Positions 9,472 through 17,939 of a stretch of DNA of 36,989 nt are shown piece by piece (position 1 is the stretch's first letter; the number at the start of each line of letters is the position of its first letter). A program made the position numbers and the translations under genes. The DNA is taken from NCBI GenBank assembly GCA_030595125.1, contig JAUVDV010000051.1, positions 1 to 36,989 on the forward strand. The letters run 5' to 3'. The stretch comes from Deltaproteobacteria bacterium (GTDB lineage: Bacteria; Myxococcota_A; Polyangia; JAAYKL01). The notes under the pieces are model-generated. The model saw nothing but the letters and a program-made list of their open reading frames with translations, was not told the origin of the DNA and did not search any database.

Positions 9472-9696
9472 TCAGATAGCAATCTGCCGGGCGTGGGGAA
9501 TCTCTCGACGAGCCACTGAGCGGACCTCTTCAGTGGGCAACGAAATCACAGCCATTGTTTCTCCATCGAGCGCAATGAACTCCACTTCGTAGCCGGCGCC
9601 GGCACTGTGCACCAGAACTATTGTGCCGATATCGCCCTCTTTGAGCCCGTGTTTCGGAAGGTCGCGGGTCAGAACGACTGAATCAAGTTCTTTCAT
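9472..9696 (-). CDS. DUF4926-like small protein
   Basis: A 74-residue protein whose pattern, VVLTRDLPKHGLKEGDIGTI followed by YEVEFIALDGETMAV, matches my memory of DUF4926, a small beta-barrel family often encoded beside DUF6883 or other toxin-like domains. GGAGAAG precedes the ATG. It lies 12 bases downstream of the DUF6883 gene on the same strand, so the two form a pair. A role as antitoxin or immunity partner is an inference from the arrangement; no catalytic residue is evident. Confidence 0.7.
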   Translation of the reverse strand: MKELDSVVLTRDLPKHGLKEGDIGTIVLVHSAGAGYEVEFIALDGETMAVISLPTEEVRSVARREIPHARQIAI

Positions 9697-9708
9697 TTTT
9701 CTTCTCCT

Positions 9709-10041
9709 TCAGCACGGATACGACGTCACCAAGTGGGGGATCGTCTCTCCGTGCCTGACAAACCAGACGACGCGCACTCGGGGGTTGCGTTTGTCCGGCG
9801 TCTCAATCGCTCCTTCAATATTGTAGCGCATCCCAAACGGGGTTTCCTCCACTTTCTCAACTTCATGCGATGTAGCGTGGTTGACCAGCGCGTGAGCCAA
9901 GATTTCCCATTCCTCCGTTTCGAACCCGAATCGGTAGAAGAAGCCGGCCTTGCTTCGTCCCGCTGGGTGCGCCAATGATAGCAAGTACCCCGCGACTTTT
10001 TCTTCGGTAATAATGGCTTGTTCAAGGTTCGAAAGCTTCAT
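9709..10041 (-). CDS. DUF6883-like protein
   Basis: About 110 residues. It carries the DUF6883-like signature of an early YLLSLAHPAGRSKAGFF stretch, a central W and a terminal LVTSYP. DUF6883 occurs both alone and as a C-terminal domain of toxin-type proteins, so a toxin-like role is possible but unproven. I chose ATG at 10041 (MKLSNLEQ); a TTG at 10068 would add nine residues and is preceded by no better ribosome site, so the start is uncertain. The pair with the DUF4926 gene looks like a small two-gene cassette. It sits between two copies of the patatin 3' end. Confidence 0.7.
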   Translation of the reverse strand: MKLSNLEQAIITEEKVAGYLLSLAHPAGRSKAGFFYRFGFETEEWEILAHALVNHATSHEVEKVEETPFGMRYNIEGAIETPDKRNPRVRVVWFVRHGETIPHLVTSYPC

Positions 10042-10138
10042 TTCCTCTGCCTCAATTTCCCTCCTCAACGATCTCGATCTTCTTCTCCGTCAATCTTAGC
10101 ATAACCTCTCACCTTGAACTCCAAAGATCCTGGGCAGG

Positions 10139-10225
10139 GCCGCCATGGACCAGGGCCGCGAAGGCGCGCTGAAGATCCTCGACTCCAACGACGAAACCCT
10201 GCTGGGAGCCCCCACGCTGAAATGA
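10139..10225 (+). pseudogene. Orphan 3' end of a second patatin gene
   Basis: These 87 bases match 8324-8410, the last 28 codons and stop of the patatin gene, at 82 positions. The reading frame and stop are kept. Four codons differ: three changes are silent (Ser, Gly, Leu) and one replaces Ser with Lys just before the stop. The similarity stops abruptly at the left side, and no start or upstream patatin sequence exists, so this is a truncated remnant. The predominance of silent changes suggests it came from a gene that was once under selection. Confidence 0.85.
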
Positions 10226-10235
10226 TTAGCGTGAG

Positions 10236-11279
10236 TTATTGGCAATTGAGGCGATAAACGAACCCTCCCACAACATAATTGTTCTGAAGGCTGGTTCCCC
10301 AGATTTCACCGCCCAGGTGCATGCCTTGTTCGTAAAGGTAGTCGGTCATGTCCCACCACTGTATGCCGTCGAAGTAGTAGTCCTTACACCCGAACGCGAA
10401 GATGCTGTCGTCCCCGTAGCCCCACACCGCGCCGAAGCCGCAGTTCGGCGGATCATCGGTCTCCTCGTCGTACCAGAAATCAAAAACCGTCGGAGTCCAG
10501 TTCGATCCGTCATAGTGGACGATGACCGGGAATGATCCCCCCAATCCATCTCCGGTTCCTCCAACGAAGTACAGGTTGTTCGGCCCCGTACCCCACACGT
10601 CTTCTACATACCCAATCCCCGCGCTCGAAGGCGGAGTGAGTTCGCTCCATATCTCACCATTGTAGTGATACATTCTTTCAAGATTCCCGTCGCCCGCGTC
10701 CTTACTCAAGGCATACACGTCACTGCCGGAGGTACCCCATATTTTCTCAAACGAAGAGATGCCGGTATGCATCTCGGTCCAGGCTTGTCCGTCGTAATGA
10801 AGCACTGCGTTTCCACCTAGGCTTTCGGCTATCGCAAACACATCGTTCGGTGACGCGCCCCATATGGTAATAATCTCTTCATATGAATCTGGATGCTCCA
10901 TGTCCGTCCAGGTTTGGCCGTCATAGTGGCGGATGAGGGATTTTGTCTGTCCGTCTACCGTACTACCTACAATAAAGAGATCATCATCGCTGGTTCCCCA
11001 TACATCGGATAAGCTTATGGGCGGCTCTCCAGTATTCACCAATGACCAGACTTCTCCGTTGTAATGTCTCAACCCCGCGCCAAGACAGTAGATGTTGTTT
11101 TCAGAAAGCCCCATCACTCTGCCGTAACCGGTGGGGGATTCATCTCCTATCTTCTCAACCGTGCACTGCGGGCCGCCGTAAGCAGTGTCGTCATTGCCGT
11201 CGTTACCACTGCACGAGGTGAACCCGCCGGCAGCCGCGAGCAGCACCAGACCCGGTAAAAGATTCTTGATATCGATCAT
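10236..11279 (-). CDS. Lipoprotein with 'WGT' propeller repeats
   Basis: A 347-residue lipoprotein; the signal peptide ends FTSC with Cys23. The rest repeats a unit of about 45 residues with two halves, 'hYdGqxWt' and 'iWGtsxnDvyaVG', for example LIRHYDGQTWTDM and IWGTSGSDVYAL, indicating a six- or seven-bladed propeller. Such proteins are frequent in Myxococcota and their ligands are unknown. ATG at 11279 is chosen over the in-frame TTG at 11288 because GGAGG lies nine bases before it. It lies on the opposite strand to the patatin remnant, with its stop ten bases away. Confidence 0.75.
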   Translation of the reverse strand: MIDIKNLLPGLVLLAAAGGFTSCSGNDGNDDTAYGGPQCTVEKIGDESPTGYGRVMGLSENNIYCLGAGLRHYNGEVWSLVNTGEPPISLSDVWGTSDDDLFIVGSTVDGQTKSLIRHYDGQTWTDMEHPDSYEEIITIWGASPNDVFAIAESLGGNAVLHYDGQAWTEMHTGISSFEKIWGTSGSDVYALSKDAGDGNLERMYHYNGEIWSELTPPSSAGIGYVEDVWGTGPNNLYFVGGTGDGLGGSFPVIVHYDGSNWTPTVFDFWYDEETDDPPNCGFGAVWGYGDDSIFAFGCKDYYFDGIQWWDMTDYLYEQGMHLGGEIWGTSLQNNYVVGGFVYRLNCQ

Positions 11280-11303
11280 CCCGGCCAACCTCCATCTATC
11301 AGG

Positions 11304-11361
11304 ACGATCATATCATCTTTGGTCCTGCTCCGCTCGCAAGCGAGCTACGCAGGATGATCGT
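11304..11361. repeat. Large nested inverted repeat between two minus-strand genes
   Basis: ACGATCAT (11304-11311) pairs with ATGATCGT (11354-11361). Inside are CCTGC/GCAGG (11324-11328, 11349-11353) and GCTCGC-aa-GCGAGC (11332-11345), separated by a tcc/tac internal loop. A second, weaker hairpin with the same tcc...tac spacing (CGCC/GGCG) lies at 11370-11389. There is no T run on either side. It resembles a paired REP-type element rather than a plain terminator. Confidence 0.6.
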
Positions 11362-11440
11362 GACGGGTCCGCCTCCGCAGACTACGGCGCGATCTTGGAC
11401 CTTGGACTTTGGGACGGATCCACGAAAGTTCCCTACTACC

Positions 11441-12820
11441 TTACTCTGCTTCATCCGCTGCCATCCAGACCTCGAATTGCGCTGGCGTGACGCGGTATCG
11501 TGCGAAGTTGCCCTCGTGCAGTCCGACGAGCTCGGCTTCGATGACCGTTTCGAACCGCGCCCGTTCGGCGGGCGGCAAACGATCTCGTGCCCATCGTTCG
11601 GTAAATGCGATGAACTCCGTCGGAGGTATGACACCACGGATGATCTCACCGACGATCTCCTTGATCTCTGCTCTGAACCTGAGGCGGAACTCGTCGGGTG
11701 ATCCCAGTGAGTTACGGATCGCAGCAAAACGCCTGGCCGATCGTTTGTAGGACCAGACGAAAACGTCGCGCAGGAGTTCGACGCGGTTGAGTTCGTACAC
11801 CCCGAGCAACCCGGAAGTGTATTCCTCCCTGGGTACGTCGACGAAGGACAGGGGGCTCAGGCCGCCACGGATGAGCGGGATGTTCCCCGCGAGGCGCGAG
11901 ACGCGCTTGTTCGCATCCTCGAACGGCTGCAGGTAGGGGATCTGAACCAGCAAAAAGAAGCATTGCTCGAACGGGTCTGCGATCCGGGAAGCCACGAGCG
12001 TCAGCTGGTTGAAACACTCCTCGATCGTTTGCGGCACCGCGTTCGGCAAGTAGGGCGAGCCCCCGATCGCAACCGGGCCCTTGCGCAAGCGCCCCTCGGC
12101 CGCTGGATCTCCGAGCAGATTCTCGGCGAGCAGCGCGTGCAGGTTCAGGATCGTGAGCCGATCGACGGCCAGCTCGCCGGCCGACTCCACCAGGAACTCG
12201 ATCGCCGCTTTGTGGTTCAGAATCATCTGGCTTTCTTCGGCGTCGTGCCCGTGCGCCAGGCGCCCCCGTTCGATCAACCGCTGTGTCTCCAGCAGTGAAT
12301 AGGTGTTGCCCTCGAGTCGGCTCGAATGGAACGAAAGATCGATCAGCAAGCGGTCGAGAATTCGTCTCGCATAGGTTCCGACAGGCTGAGGTTCTCCGTC
12401 CGGCCGGCCGATCCGCGCCAGCTCGGCTCTCGTGTCTGGTGGCAGGTACGACGTGCGATTCGGTTCGTATGCGTCCAGAAACTCGCGTCGATAGCTCACC
12501 GGCGACCGCTGGACGAGCGAACGACCGACCGCTTGCGCGATCTCCGCACCCGCTTCCGACAGCGGGATCCGCGCCCCCTTCGACCATTGCGTGTCCGCAA
12601 TGTCACCCTCACCGGAGCCCTGGTATCTGGTCGCCCGACCCCGGCCTTTCCGGGTGATCTTGTTGGCCTCGACCAGAAGCGCGAGACGCCTCGCCAATGT
12701 GCGGGGTTCGATCTTCATTTCGAGTCCGAACCGGATCTCTCGGATTGACATCCCCCCCGGCGCTCGGCCGATCATCGCCGCAATGGCTGCTAGTTCTTCC
12801 TGGTCAACACTCTTTGGCAT
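11441..12820 (-). CDS. Fic-domain protein with Gln in place of the catalytic His
   Basis: A 459-residue Fic/DOC-type protein. An N-terminal winged-helix-like region (about 1-65) precedes a Fic N-terminal region with SRLEGN (167-172), which fits the inhibitory (S/T)xxxE(G/N) motif (Ser166, Glu170, Gly171). The Fic motif is IPYLQPFEDANKRVSR (294-309): the canonical HxFx(D/E)GNGRxxR is changed to QPFEDANKR, so the base His is Gln298. Without that His, AMPylation by the standard mechanism is unlikely; a related subfamily I recall has the same change. The following region (DVPREEYTSGLLGVYE) and a C-terminal helical part are typical of longer Fic proteins. No clear ribosome site is seen. The divergent neighbour is an AAA_14 ATPase. 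Confidence 0.8.
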   Translation of the reverse strand: MPKSVDQEELAAIAAMIGRAPGGMSIREIRFGLEMKIEPRTLARRLALLVEANKITRKGRGRATRYQGSGEGDIADTQWSKGARIPLSEAGAEIAQAVGRSLVQRSPVSYRREFLDAYEPNRTSYLPPDTRAELARIGRPDGEPQPVGTYARRILDRLLIDLSFHSSRLEGNTYSLLETQRLIERGRLAHGHDAEESQMILNHKAAIEFLVESAGELAVDRLTILNLHALLAENLLGDPAAEGRLRKGPVAIGGSPYLPNAVPQTIEECFNQLTLVASRIADPFEQCFFLLVQIPYLQPFEDANKRVSRLAGNIPLIRGGLSPLSFVDVPREEYTSGLLGVYELNRVELLRDVFVWSYKRSARRFAAIRNSLGSPDEFRLRFRAEIKEIVGEIIRGVIPPTEFIAFTERWARDRLPPAERARFETVIEAELVGLHEGNFARYRVTPAQFEVWMAADEAE

Positions 12821-13036
12821 TTTTTGTGTCTCGATTCCATCTGTGATGCCGTGGTTATGTCATGATAACGCCAATTGGGCAACTTTTTGTGGCACGAAAG
12901 GTGTTTGCTGTCATGTATTCGGCAAAATCATATCATTTACGCACTGTTTACGTGTTTTGTGTCATAATTCGATTTGACATTTGGAAGCGAATCCCGCATG
13001 CTTTAACCATGTAAAACATGCAAGGTGGTTATCGAT
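12821..13036. promoter_or_regulatory. Divergent intergenic region between the Fic and ATPase genes
   Basis: This AT-rich 216-base gap must hold the promoters of both divergent genes. On the + strand, TTGACA stands at 12974-12979, but no good -10 lies at standard spacing. GCATG and CATGC arms (12996-13021) flank an AT-rich stretch just before the ATPase start and could be an operator. Evidence is limited to these motifs. Confidence 0.3.
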
Positions 13037-14185
13037 ATGCATGGTTATTTGCCCAGATTGGCGGAAAAAGAGCTTGCGAGAGCCCTCGCCCGATCTCCGG
13101 TTGTTGCGATCCTCGGACCGAGACAGTGCGGAAAATCCACGCTGGCAAGAGAATTTCTGGCCGACCTGGATTCAGTACATCTGGATCTTCAAAATCGTGT
13201 TGATCGCAACAAACTAAACGAGCCCGAGTTGTTCTTTGAGCGATACGCCAAAAGCCTGGTTTGTCTGGACGAGATACAGCGGCTGCCTTCGATCTTCGAA
13301 GTTCTGCGCTCACAGGTGGATCGGGATCGGAGACCGGGTCGGTTCCTGGTGCTCGGTTCGGCCTCTCGGGACCTTATTCGTCAATCGAATGAAACCCTCG
13401 CCGGGCGTATCGCCTACCTGGACCTCACACCGTTCTTGTTCTCGGAGATTGCCGAAGTTTCCGATTGGCAAACACACTGGCTGCGCGGTGGTTTTCCGGA
13501 CAGCCTCCTGGCCGATGATCACACGGACAGTGAAGACTGGAGGCGAGACTTCGTCCGCACGTTCCTGGAGCGCGATATCCCAAACCTCGGTTTCTCTATT
13601 CCGGCGCCGATGATGGAAAGATTCTGGCGTCTCCTGGCCCATTACCATGGACAGGTGGTGAACTACGCCAAGCTTGCGGAGTCGGTGGATATTTCGGTTC
13701 GAACTTGCAAGAAGTACCTGACCTTGCTCGAACAGACGTACATGGTCAGATTGCTGCCGCCGTTTGTGAAGAATCTGAAAAAAAGACTGATCAAGTCGCC
13801 CAAGGTGTATCTGCGAGATTCGGGAATCCTGCACACACTCCTCGAAATTGAAGGTTTTGACGGCTTGCTCTCGCATCCCTCCAACGGCGCCTCCTGGGAA
13901 GGTTACTCGATGGAAAACATCCTGGCGGCCATGCCTCGCCACAGGCCGTCCTTCGTTCGAACTTCCAACGGCGCAGAAATTGATCTGGTGATGGAGTACG
14001 GCACTTCCCGTGAGGTGTTCGAGTTCAAACTCTCCAAGTCACCCAAACCGTCCCGTGGTTTTCACGAGCTGGTAAAAGAGATCGGTCCCGAAAAATCCTG
14101 GATAGTAGCGCCGGTTGATGAACCATATGAGTACGCCGCCAATATCATGGTCGCCAGTCCCGCCGACTTCTCTCCTCCACGTTAA
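13037..14185 (+). CDS. AAA_14-type ATPase with DUF4143 domain
   Basis: A 382-residue protein of the common AAA_14 plus DUF4143 layout. Walker A is GPRQCGKST (27-35), Walker B is LVCLDE (74-79), and GSAS (107-110) follows as sensor-like motif. The C-terminal half (about 165-330) matches DUF4143 in its pattern (LRGGFPDSL, DIPNLG, winged-helix-like YAKLAESVDISVRTCKKYL, and KVYLRDSGILH). The end contains EIDLVMEYG...VFEFKLSKSP, resembling a PD-(D/E)xK-type DxK core (the E-x-K triad), as in many members. These proteins occur widely in accessory DNA, and their function is poorly known. The start at ATG 13037 is preferred to GTG 13025 because AGGTGG lies eight bases before it. It is divergent from the Fic gene. 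Confidence 0.85.
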   Translation: MHGYLPRLAEKELARALARSPVVAILGPRQCGKSTLAREFLADLDSVHLDLQNRVDRNKLNEPELFFERYAKSLVCLDEIQRLPSIFEVLRSQVDRDRRPGRFLVLGSASRDLIRQSNETLAGRIAYLDLTPFLFSEIAEVSDWQTHWLRGGFPDSLLADDHTDSEDWRRDFVRTFLERDIPNLGFSIPAPMMERFWRLLAHYHGQVVNYAKLAESVDISVRTCKKYLTLLEQTYMVRLLPPFVKNLKKRLIKSPKVYLRDSGILHTLLEIEGFDGLLSHPSNGASWEGYSMENILAAMPRHRPSFVRTSNGAEIDLVMEYGTSREVFEFKLSKSPKPSRGFHELVKEIGPEKSWIVAPVDEPYEYAANIMVASPADFSPPR

Positions 14186-14241
14186 GGTAATTCTCAAATA
14201 GTCGGTTGCCCCGGGTGGGTTGTTCGTCGAATAATGGACAT

Positions 14242-15321
14242 ATGGGAAATCGTGGTGATCGATCGCGTGGGGGACGGGGAAGTACCCGGCGGGATTTTCT
14301 GCATACGTCATGCATCTGCGCTGCGGGGGTCGGCATCTGCGGGTTTGCCGGGATCGGCGCGGCTTGTTCCACCCCTCCAAAGACACCGGATACCCCGTCC
14401 GATGAAACCCTGGCCTCGGCAGTCCGGCCCGGGCTGGGACCGAACCCTATTGTAGCTTACCGCGCGGATCCCGGAGTGTTCGCAAAGAACGGTCACGACG
14501 ACGCCCGTGTTCGCGCGCTGGTCAACAACGCGGTAACCGCCCTGGTCGACGTGAAAGATCCCGCGGAGGCCTTTCGAGCCCTGATCGAGCCGAACGACGT
14601 GGTGGCCATCAAGGTGAACTGCCTGGCCGGCCCGGGCATGTCCTCTTCAGTGAGCGTCGTCAACGCGCTGGTACTGGGACTGCGTTCCATCGGAATCCAG
14701 TACCGCGATATCATCATATGGGAACGTTCCTCCGCCGAACTCGAAAAGGTCGGCTTCAAGCTCAACCGCCACTCGGACACGGCGCCGCGTTGTTACGGAA
14801 ACGACGAGGGGGGATTTGAGAAGAAGATAGTGACATCGGGCGAGGTGGGCAGCCTGTGGAGCAACGTTCTGGCTCACCGCGCGAGCGCCCTCATCAACGT
14901 GCCGGTGCTCAAGGATCACGATCTCTCGGGCGTGGGGTGCGGCATGAAGAACATGTACGGGGCCATTCACAACCCCAACCGCTACCACGATAACAACTGC
15001 GACCCCTTTGTCGCGGACGTGAACGCTCACCCGTATGTCAAAGACAAGCTCCGCCTCGTCCTGGCGGACGCTCTGACGGCCCAGTACCACGGCGGTCCGG
15101 CCAGGGTCGCTTCGCATCAGTGGCGCCCCGGCGCGGTCATCGCCGGCGCGGATCCCGTGGCCCTTGACGCCGTCGCAAAAAAGATCATCGAGGAGGAGCG
15201 ATCCAGACACGGGATGGCCACCCTGAAGGAATCGAAACGCCCGCCGAAATGGCTCGAGACCGCGTCTGCGCGGGGCCTCGGGGAGAATAAAATAGAGAAG
15301 ATACGCCTGGACGAGGGGTAG
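14242..15321 (+). CDS. Tat-exported DUF362 protein
   Basis: A 359-residue DUF362 family protein. The N-terminus has a twin-arginine motif, STRRDFLHTS (Arg16-Arg17), a hydrophobic stretch and a lipobox-like GIGAAC (Cys42), so it is likely a Tat-exported lipoprotein. The family core includes the conserved stretches IKVNCLAGPG, LINVPVLKDHDLSGVGCGMKN and VADALTAQYHGGP; DUF362 proteins often associate with Fe-S or radical chemistry, but their reaction is unsettled. Start: ATG at 14242 gives a canonical Tat signal, while the upstream TTG would push the motif inside. It precedes the radical SAM gene by four bases, and the two likely act together. Confidence 0.8.
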   Translation: MGNRGDRSRGGRGSTRRDFLHTSCICAAGVGICGFAGIGAACSTPPKTPDTPSDETLASAVRPGLGPNPIVAYRADPGVFAKNGHDDARVRALVNNAVTALVDVKDPAEAFRALIEPNDVVAIKVNCLAGPGMSSSVSVVNALVLGLRSIGIQYRDIIIWERSSAELEKVGFKLNRHSDTAPRCYGNDEGGFEKKIVTSGEVGSLWSNVLAHRASALINVPVLKDHDLSGVGCGMKNMYGAIHNPNRYHDNNCDPFVADVNAHPYVKDKLRLVLADALTAQYHGGPARVASHQWRPGAVIAGADPVALDAVAKKIIEEERSRHGMATLKESKRPPKWLETASARGLGENKIEKIRLDEG

Positions 15322-15325
15322 GACC

Positions 15326-16432
15326 ATGGACCTGAACCGACGAGATCTGATTCGCCTTCTGGCCTGCAGCGCGGTGGCGTGTCCATTTGCGGCGGCGAGG
15401 CTCTCGTCCGCCGATGAGATAACCCTCCACAAGGCCATGTACTTCGAGGACGCGAAAGAGCGTCGAATCAAATGTACTCTGTGCCCCCGGGAATGTGTTG
15501 TCGCCGACATGGAGCGGGGAACCTGCGGTGTTCGCGAGAACCGTGGCGGCACCTACTACACGCTGGTTCACTCCCGACCGTGCGCAATGCACAACGATCC
15601 CATAGAGAAGAAGCCACTCTTTCATTACAGGCCGGGCGTCAAGGCATTCTCCCTGGCCACCGCCGGGTGCAATATCGAGTGCAGGTTCTGCCAGAACTGG
15701 GAGATAAGCCAGTTTCGTCCCGAGCAGGTTTCCTCCAGGACCGTCACGCCCGAGGAGATTGTCCGGCACGCCTCACGCCTGGGCTCGGGCGCCATCGCCT
15801 TCACCTATTCCGAGCCGGTCATCTTCTACGAGTACATGCGCGATATCTGCCTGGCGGCCGAGGGCTCGGGGATAGGCCGCGTGATGATCTCCAACGGCTA
15901 CATCAACGAAAAGCCTCTCGTGGATCTCATGGGGCACATGGACGCCATCAAGGTGGATTTCAAGGCCTTCAGCGAGTCGTTTTACAAGGACGTGTGCTCT
16001 GCCCACCTGAGGCCCGTGCTCGATACTCTGGTGAGGATTCGCGAGGCGGGCGTCTGGCTGGAGCTGGTGATGCTGGTCATCCCCACTCTGAACGACGACA
16101 CAAAGGAACTGGAGGCCATGTCCCGCTGGATCGTGCAGAAGCTCGGACCCGACGTGCCAATTCACTTCACCCGGTTCCATCCCATGTACAAGATCCAGAA
16201 CCTGCCCCCCACCCCGGTCAAGACCCTGGAGCGCGCCCGGAAGATCGCCCTGAACGCGGGGATACACCACGCCTACGCGGGAAATGTCCCTGGCCATCCC
16301 GGGGAGAACACCTACTGCCATCACTGCAACGAGATCCTCATCCGACGAAGCGGCTACAGAATATCCGCCAATCGAATCAGCCGAGGCAAATGCCCAAAGT
16401 GCAAGACACCGGTCGCCGGAGTGTGGGAGTGA
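15326..16432 (+). CDS. amrS: AmmeMemoRadiSam-type radical SAM enzyme with Tat-like signal
   Basis: A 368-residue radical SAM protein. AGCNIECRFCQNW (114-125) holds the 4Fe-4S ligands Cys115, Cys119 and Cys122. Upstream, CTLCPREC (50-57) and GTCGVREN are characteristic of the AmmeMemoRadiSam enzyme family (PflA-like), and downstream stretches such as IHFTRFHPMYK and AGNVPGHPGENTYCHHC also match. A zinc-ribbon-like pair (CHHC and CPKC) closes the protein. Unexpectedly, the N-terminus begins MDLNRRDLIRLLACS, a Tat-type signal. The ribosome site is GGGGTAGGA, and the start lies four bases after the DUF362 gene. The usual partners, Memo and AMMECR1, are not in this window. Confidence 0.85.
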   Translation: MDLNRRDLIRLLACSAVACPFAAARLSSADEITLHKAMYFEDAKERRIKCTLCPRECVVADMERGTCGVRENRGGTYYTLVHSRPCAMHNDPIEKKPLFHYRPGVKAFSLATAGCNIECRFCQNWEISQFRPEQVSSRTVTPEEIVRHASRLGSGAIAFTYSEPVIFYEYMRDICLAAEGSGIGRVMISNGYINEKPLVDLMGHMDAIKVDFKAFSESFYKDVCSAHLRPVLDTLVRIREAGVWLELVMLVIPTLNDDTKELEAMSRWIVQKLGPDVPIHFTRFHPMYKIQNLPPTPVKTLERARKIALNAGIHHAYAGNVPGHPGENTYCHHCNEILIRRSGYRISANRISRGKCPKCKTPVAGVWE

Positions 16433-16521
16433 GGTCCCTTGATGAATGTCGGCATCCCTGGTAGAGAGTGTTTCGAAGATCGCTTTTTCGGTTTGAGCCG
16501 GAAATACACAAGGAGAAGGTC

Positions 16522-16740
16522 ATGGCAATTGAAGTCGTTGCTCCCATGGTAGGCAAGGTTGTCAAGATTCTGGTCGAAAAAGGCCAGGAGGTTTCCGAGG
16601 ACGATCCCGTACTCATGCTCGAGGCCATGAAGGTCGAGATGCCCGTCGTTGCCCCCGAGGACGGCACCGTCCTGAATATCAAGATCGCCGAAGGAGACAC
16701 CGTCGAGGGCGATCAGGTCCTCATGGAGATCGAAGACTGA
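16522..16740 (+). CDS. Stand-alone biotinyl/lipoyl-type carrier domain
   Basis: A 72-residue single domain of the biotinyl/lipoyl attachment fold. [11 protein letters not shown] (31-41) carries the biotinylation motif EAMK with Lys37 as the attachment site. AGGAG at 16511-16515 supports the start at 16522. No carboxylase or transcarboxylase gene lies beside it in the window, so the partner enzyme is presumably elsewhere. It could serve acetyl-CoA or another acyl-CoA carboxylation; which one cannot be told from the domain alone. Confidence 0.85.
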   Translation: MAIEVVAPMVGKVVKILVEKGQEVSEDDPVLMLEAMKVEMPVVAPEDGTVLNIKIAEGDTVEGDQVLMEIED

Positions 16741-16832
16741 TCTCACGTTTTTCTCAATAATCCACTGACAAATAAGTAGGGTTTACGTCCCGTCGAGATG
16801 ATAGGATAGCTGCATTGAATGAAAGCTAATCC

Positions 16833-17939
16833 ATGGGCGAAGGAACGCGAATAAAGCTGGCCGATCCCTGCGTGGGAAAACCCGAAGAGGACGCTGTGCT
16901 CCGGGTGCTGCGCTCGGGTCGCCTCGTTGCGGGACCCCGCGTCGAGGAGTTCGAGGATCGGCTGGCCTCATTTGCGGGACGCACCCACGCGGTGGCCGTC
17001 TCCTCGGGGACAGCCGCACTCATGGCGGCCATGGAATCAATGGATGTGGGTCCGGGCTCGGTGGTCGTCGTTCCGGCCTTCACGTTCCCGGCGCCGGCTA
17101 TCGTGGCAGCCTTCCTGGGCGCGGAGGTTCGCGTCTGTGATGTGGATCCGGCAACATTCAACATCTCCCCGGACACCCTCTCGCCGGTCCTCGACAATGA
17201 CGTTTCACTTGTAGTCGCGATAGATCAGTTCGGCGTACCTTCCCCCGCAATCCACATCGAGGACATGCTGCGTGAGCGGGGAATCCCGGTTCTGGTGGAT
17301 GCCGCCTGCTCCCTGGGATCCACCCTCGAAGCTCGGTGCTGCGGCTCCTTTGGGAAAGCGGCCACCTTCAGTTTTCATCCCAGAAAGGTGATCACCACCG
17401 GCGAGGGCGGCGCGGTGCTCACGGACGACGACAACATTGCCGCGAGGGTCCGACGCTTTCGCAACATCGGAATGGAGGACGGCGGGTTCCTCTCTCTCGG
17501 TCTGAACCTCCGACCGTCCGAGATAGGAGCCGCCATCGGGCTTTGTCAGCTCGATCGGATCGAAGATATAGTGGAGCGCCGTCGCGCGCTTGCCCGTCGG
17601 TACCGCGCCCTGGGTCTGGATCTCCAGGGCAGTCCGGACAACACCGAGTTGAACCATCAGACCCTCGCTGCAACCCTCCGCGCAGGCGCCGATCGGGACG
17701 CGCTCATCCGTGCGCTCGCGCACGAGGGGGTCGAGGCGCAGGTGGCCAGTTACTGCCTCGGATCACTGCCCCGGCTCGCAAAAAAGTTGAACATCGACGA
17801 CACCCGAACACCGGTGGCAAAACGACTTCACAACCTGGGAATAGCGCTGCCCATGCACGAGGATCTGAAGGACGCAGACGTGGACTACACGGTGGGACTG
17901 GTGCACGATTGGTTGAAAAGGGAGAACCCGGTCAAATGA
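16833..17939 (+). CDS. DegT/DnrJ/EryC1/StrS-family aminotransferase
   Basis: A 368-residue PLP enzyme of the DegT/DnrJ/EryC1/StrS family, which usually transfers amino groups to keto-sugars for surface polysaccharides. Signature parts are SGRLVAGPRVEEFED (28-42), SSGTAAL (57-63), PAFTFPAPA (81-89), DAACSLGS with Asp156 binding the pyridine nitrogen, and SFHPRKVITTGEGG (180-193) with Lys185 as Schiff base. Later regions fit the C-terminal domain. The ribosome site is weak. No glycosyltransferase or sugar dehydratase is nearby, so the substrate cannot be assigned. Its stop overlaps the ABC ATPase start as ATGA. Confidence 0.85.
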   Translation: MGEGTRIKLADPCVGKPEEDAVLRVLRSGRLVAGPRVEEFEDRLASFAGRTHAVAVSSGTAALMAAMESMDVGPGSVVVVPAFTFPAPAIVAAFLGAEVRVCDVDPATFNISPDTLSPVLDNDVSLVVAIDQFGVPSPAIHIEDMLRERGIPVLVDAACSLGSTLEARCCGSFGKAATFSFHPRKVITTGEGGAVLTDDDNIAARVRRFRNIGMEDGGFLSLGLNLRPSEIGAAIGLCQLDRIEDIVERRRALARRYRALGLDLQGSPDNTELNHQTLAATLRAGADRDALIRALAHEGVEAQVASYCLGSLPRLAKKLNIDDTRTPVAKRLHNLGIALPMHEDLKDADVDYTVGLVHDWLKRENPVK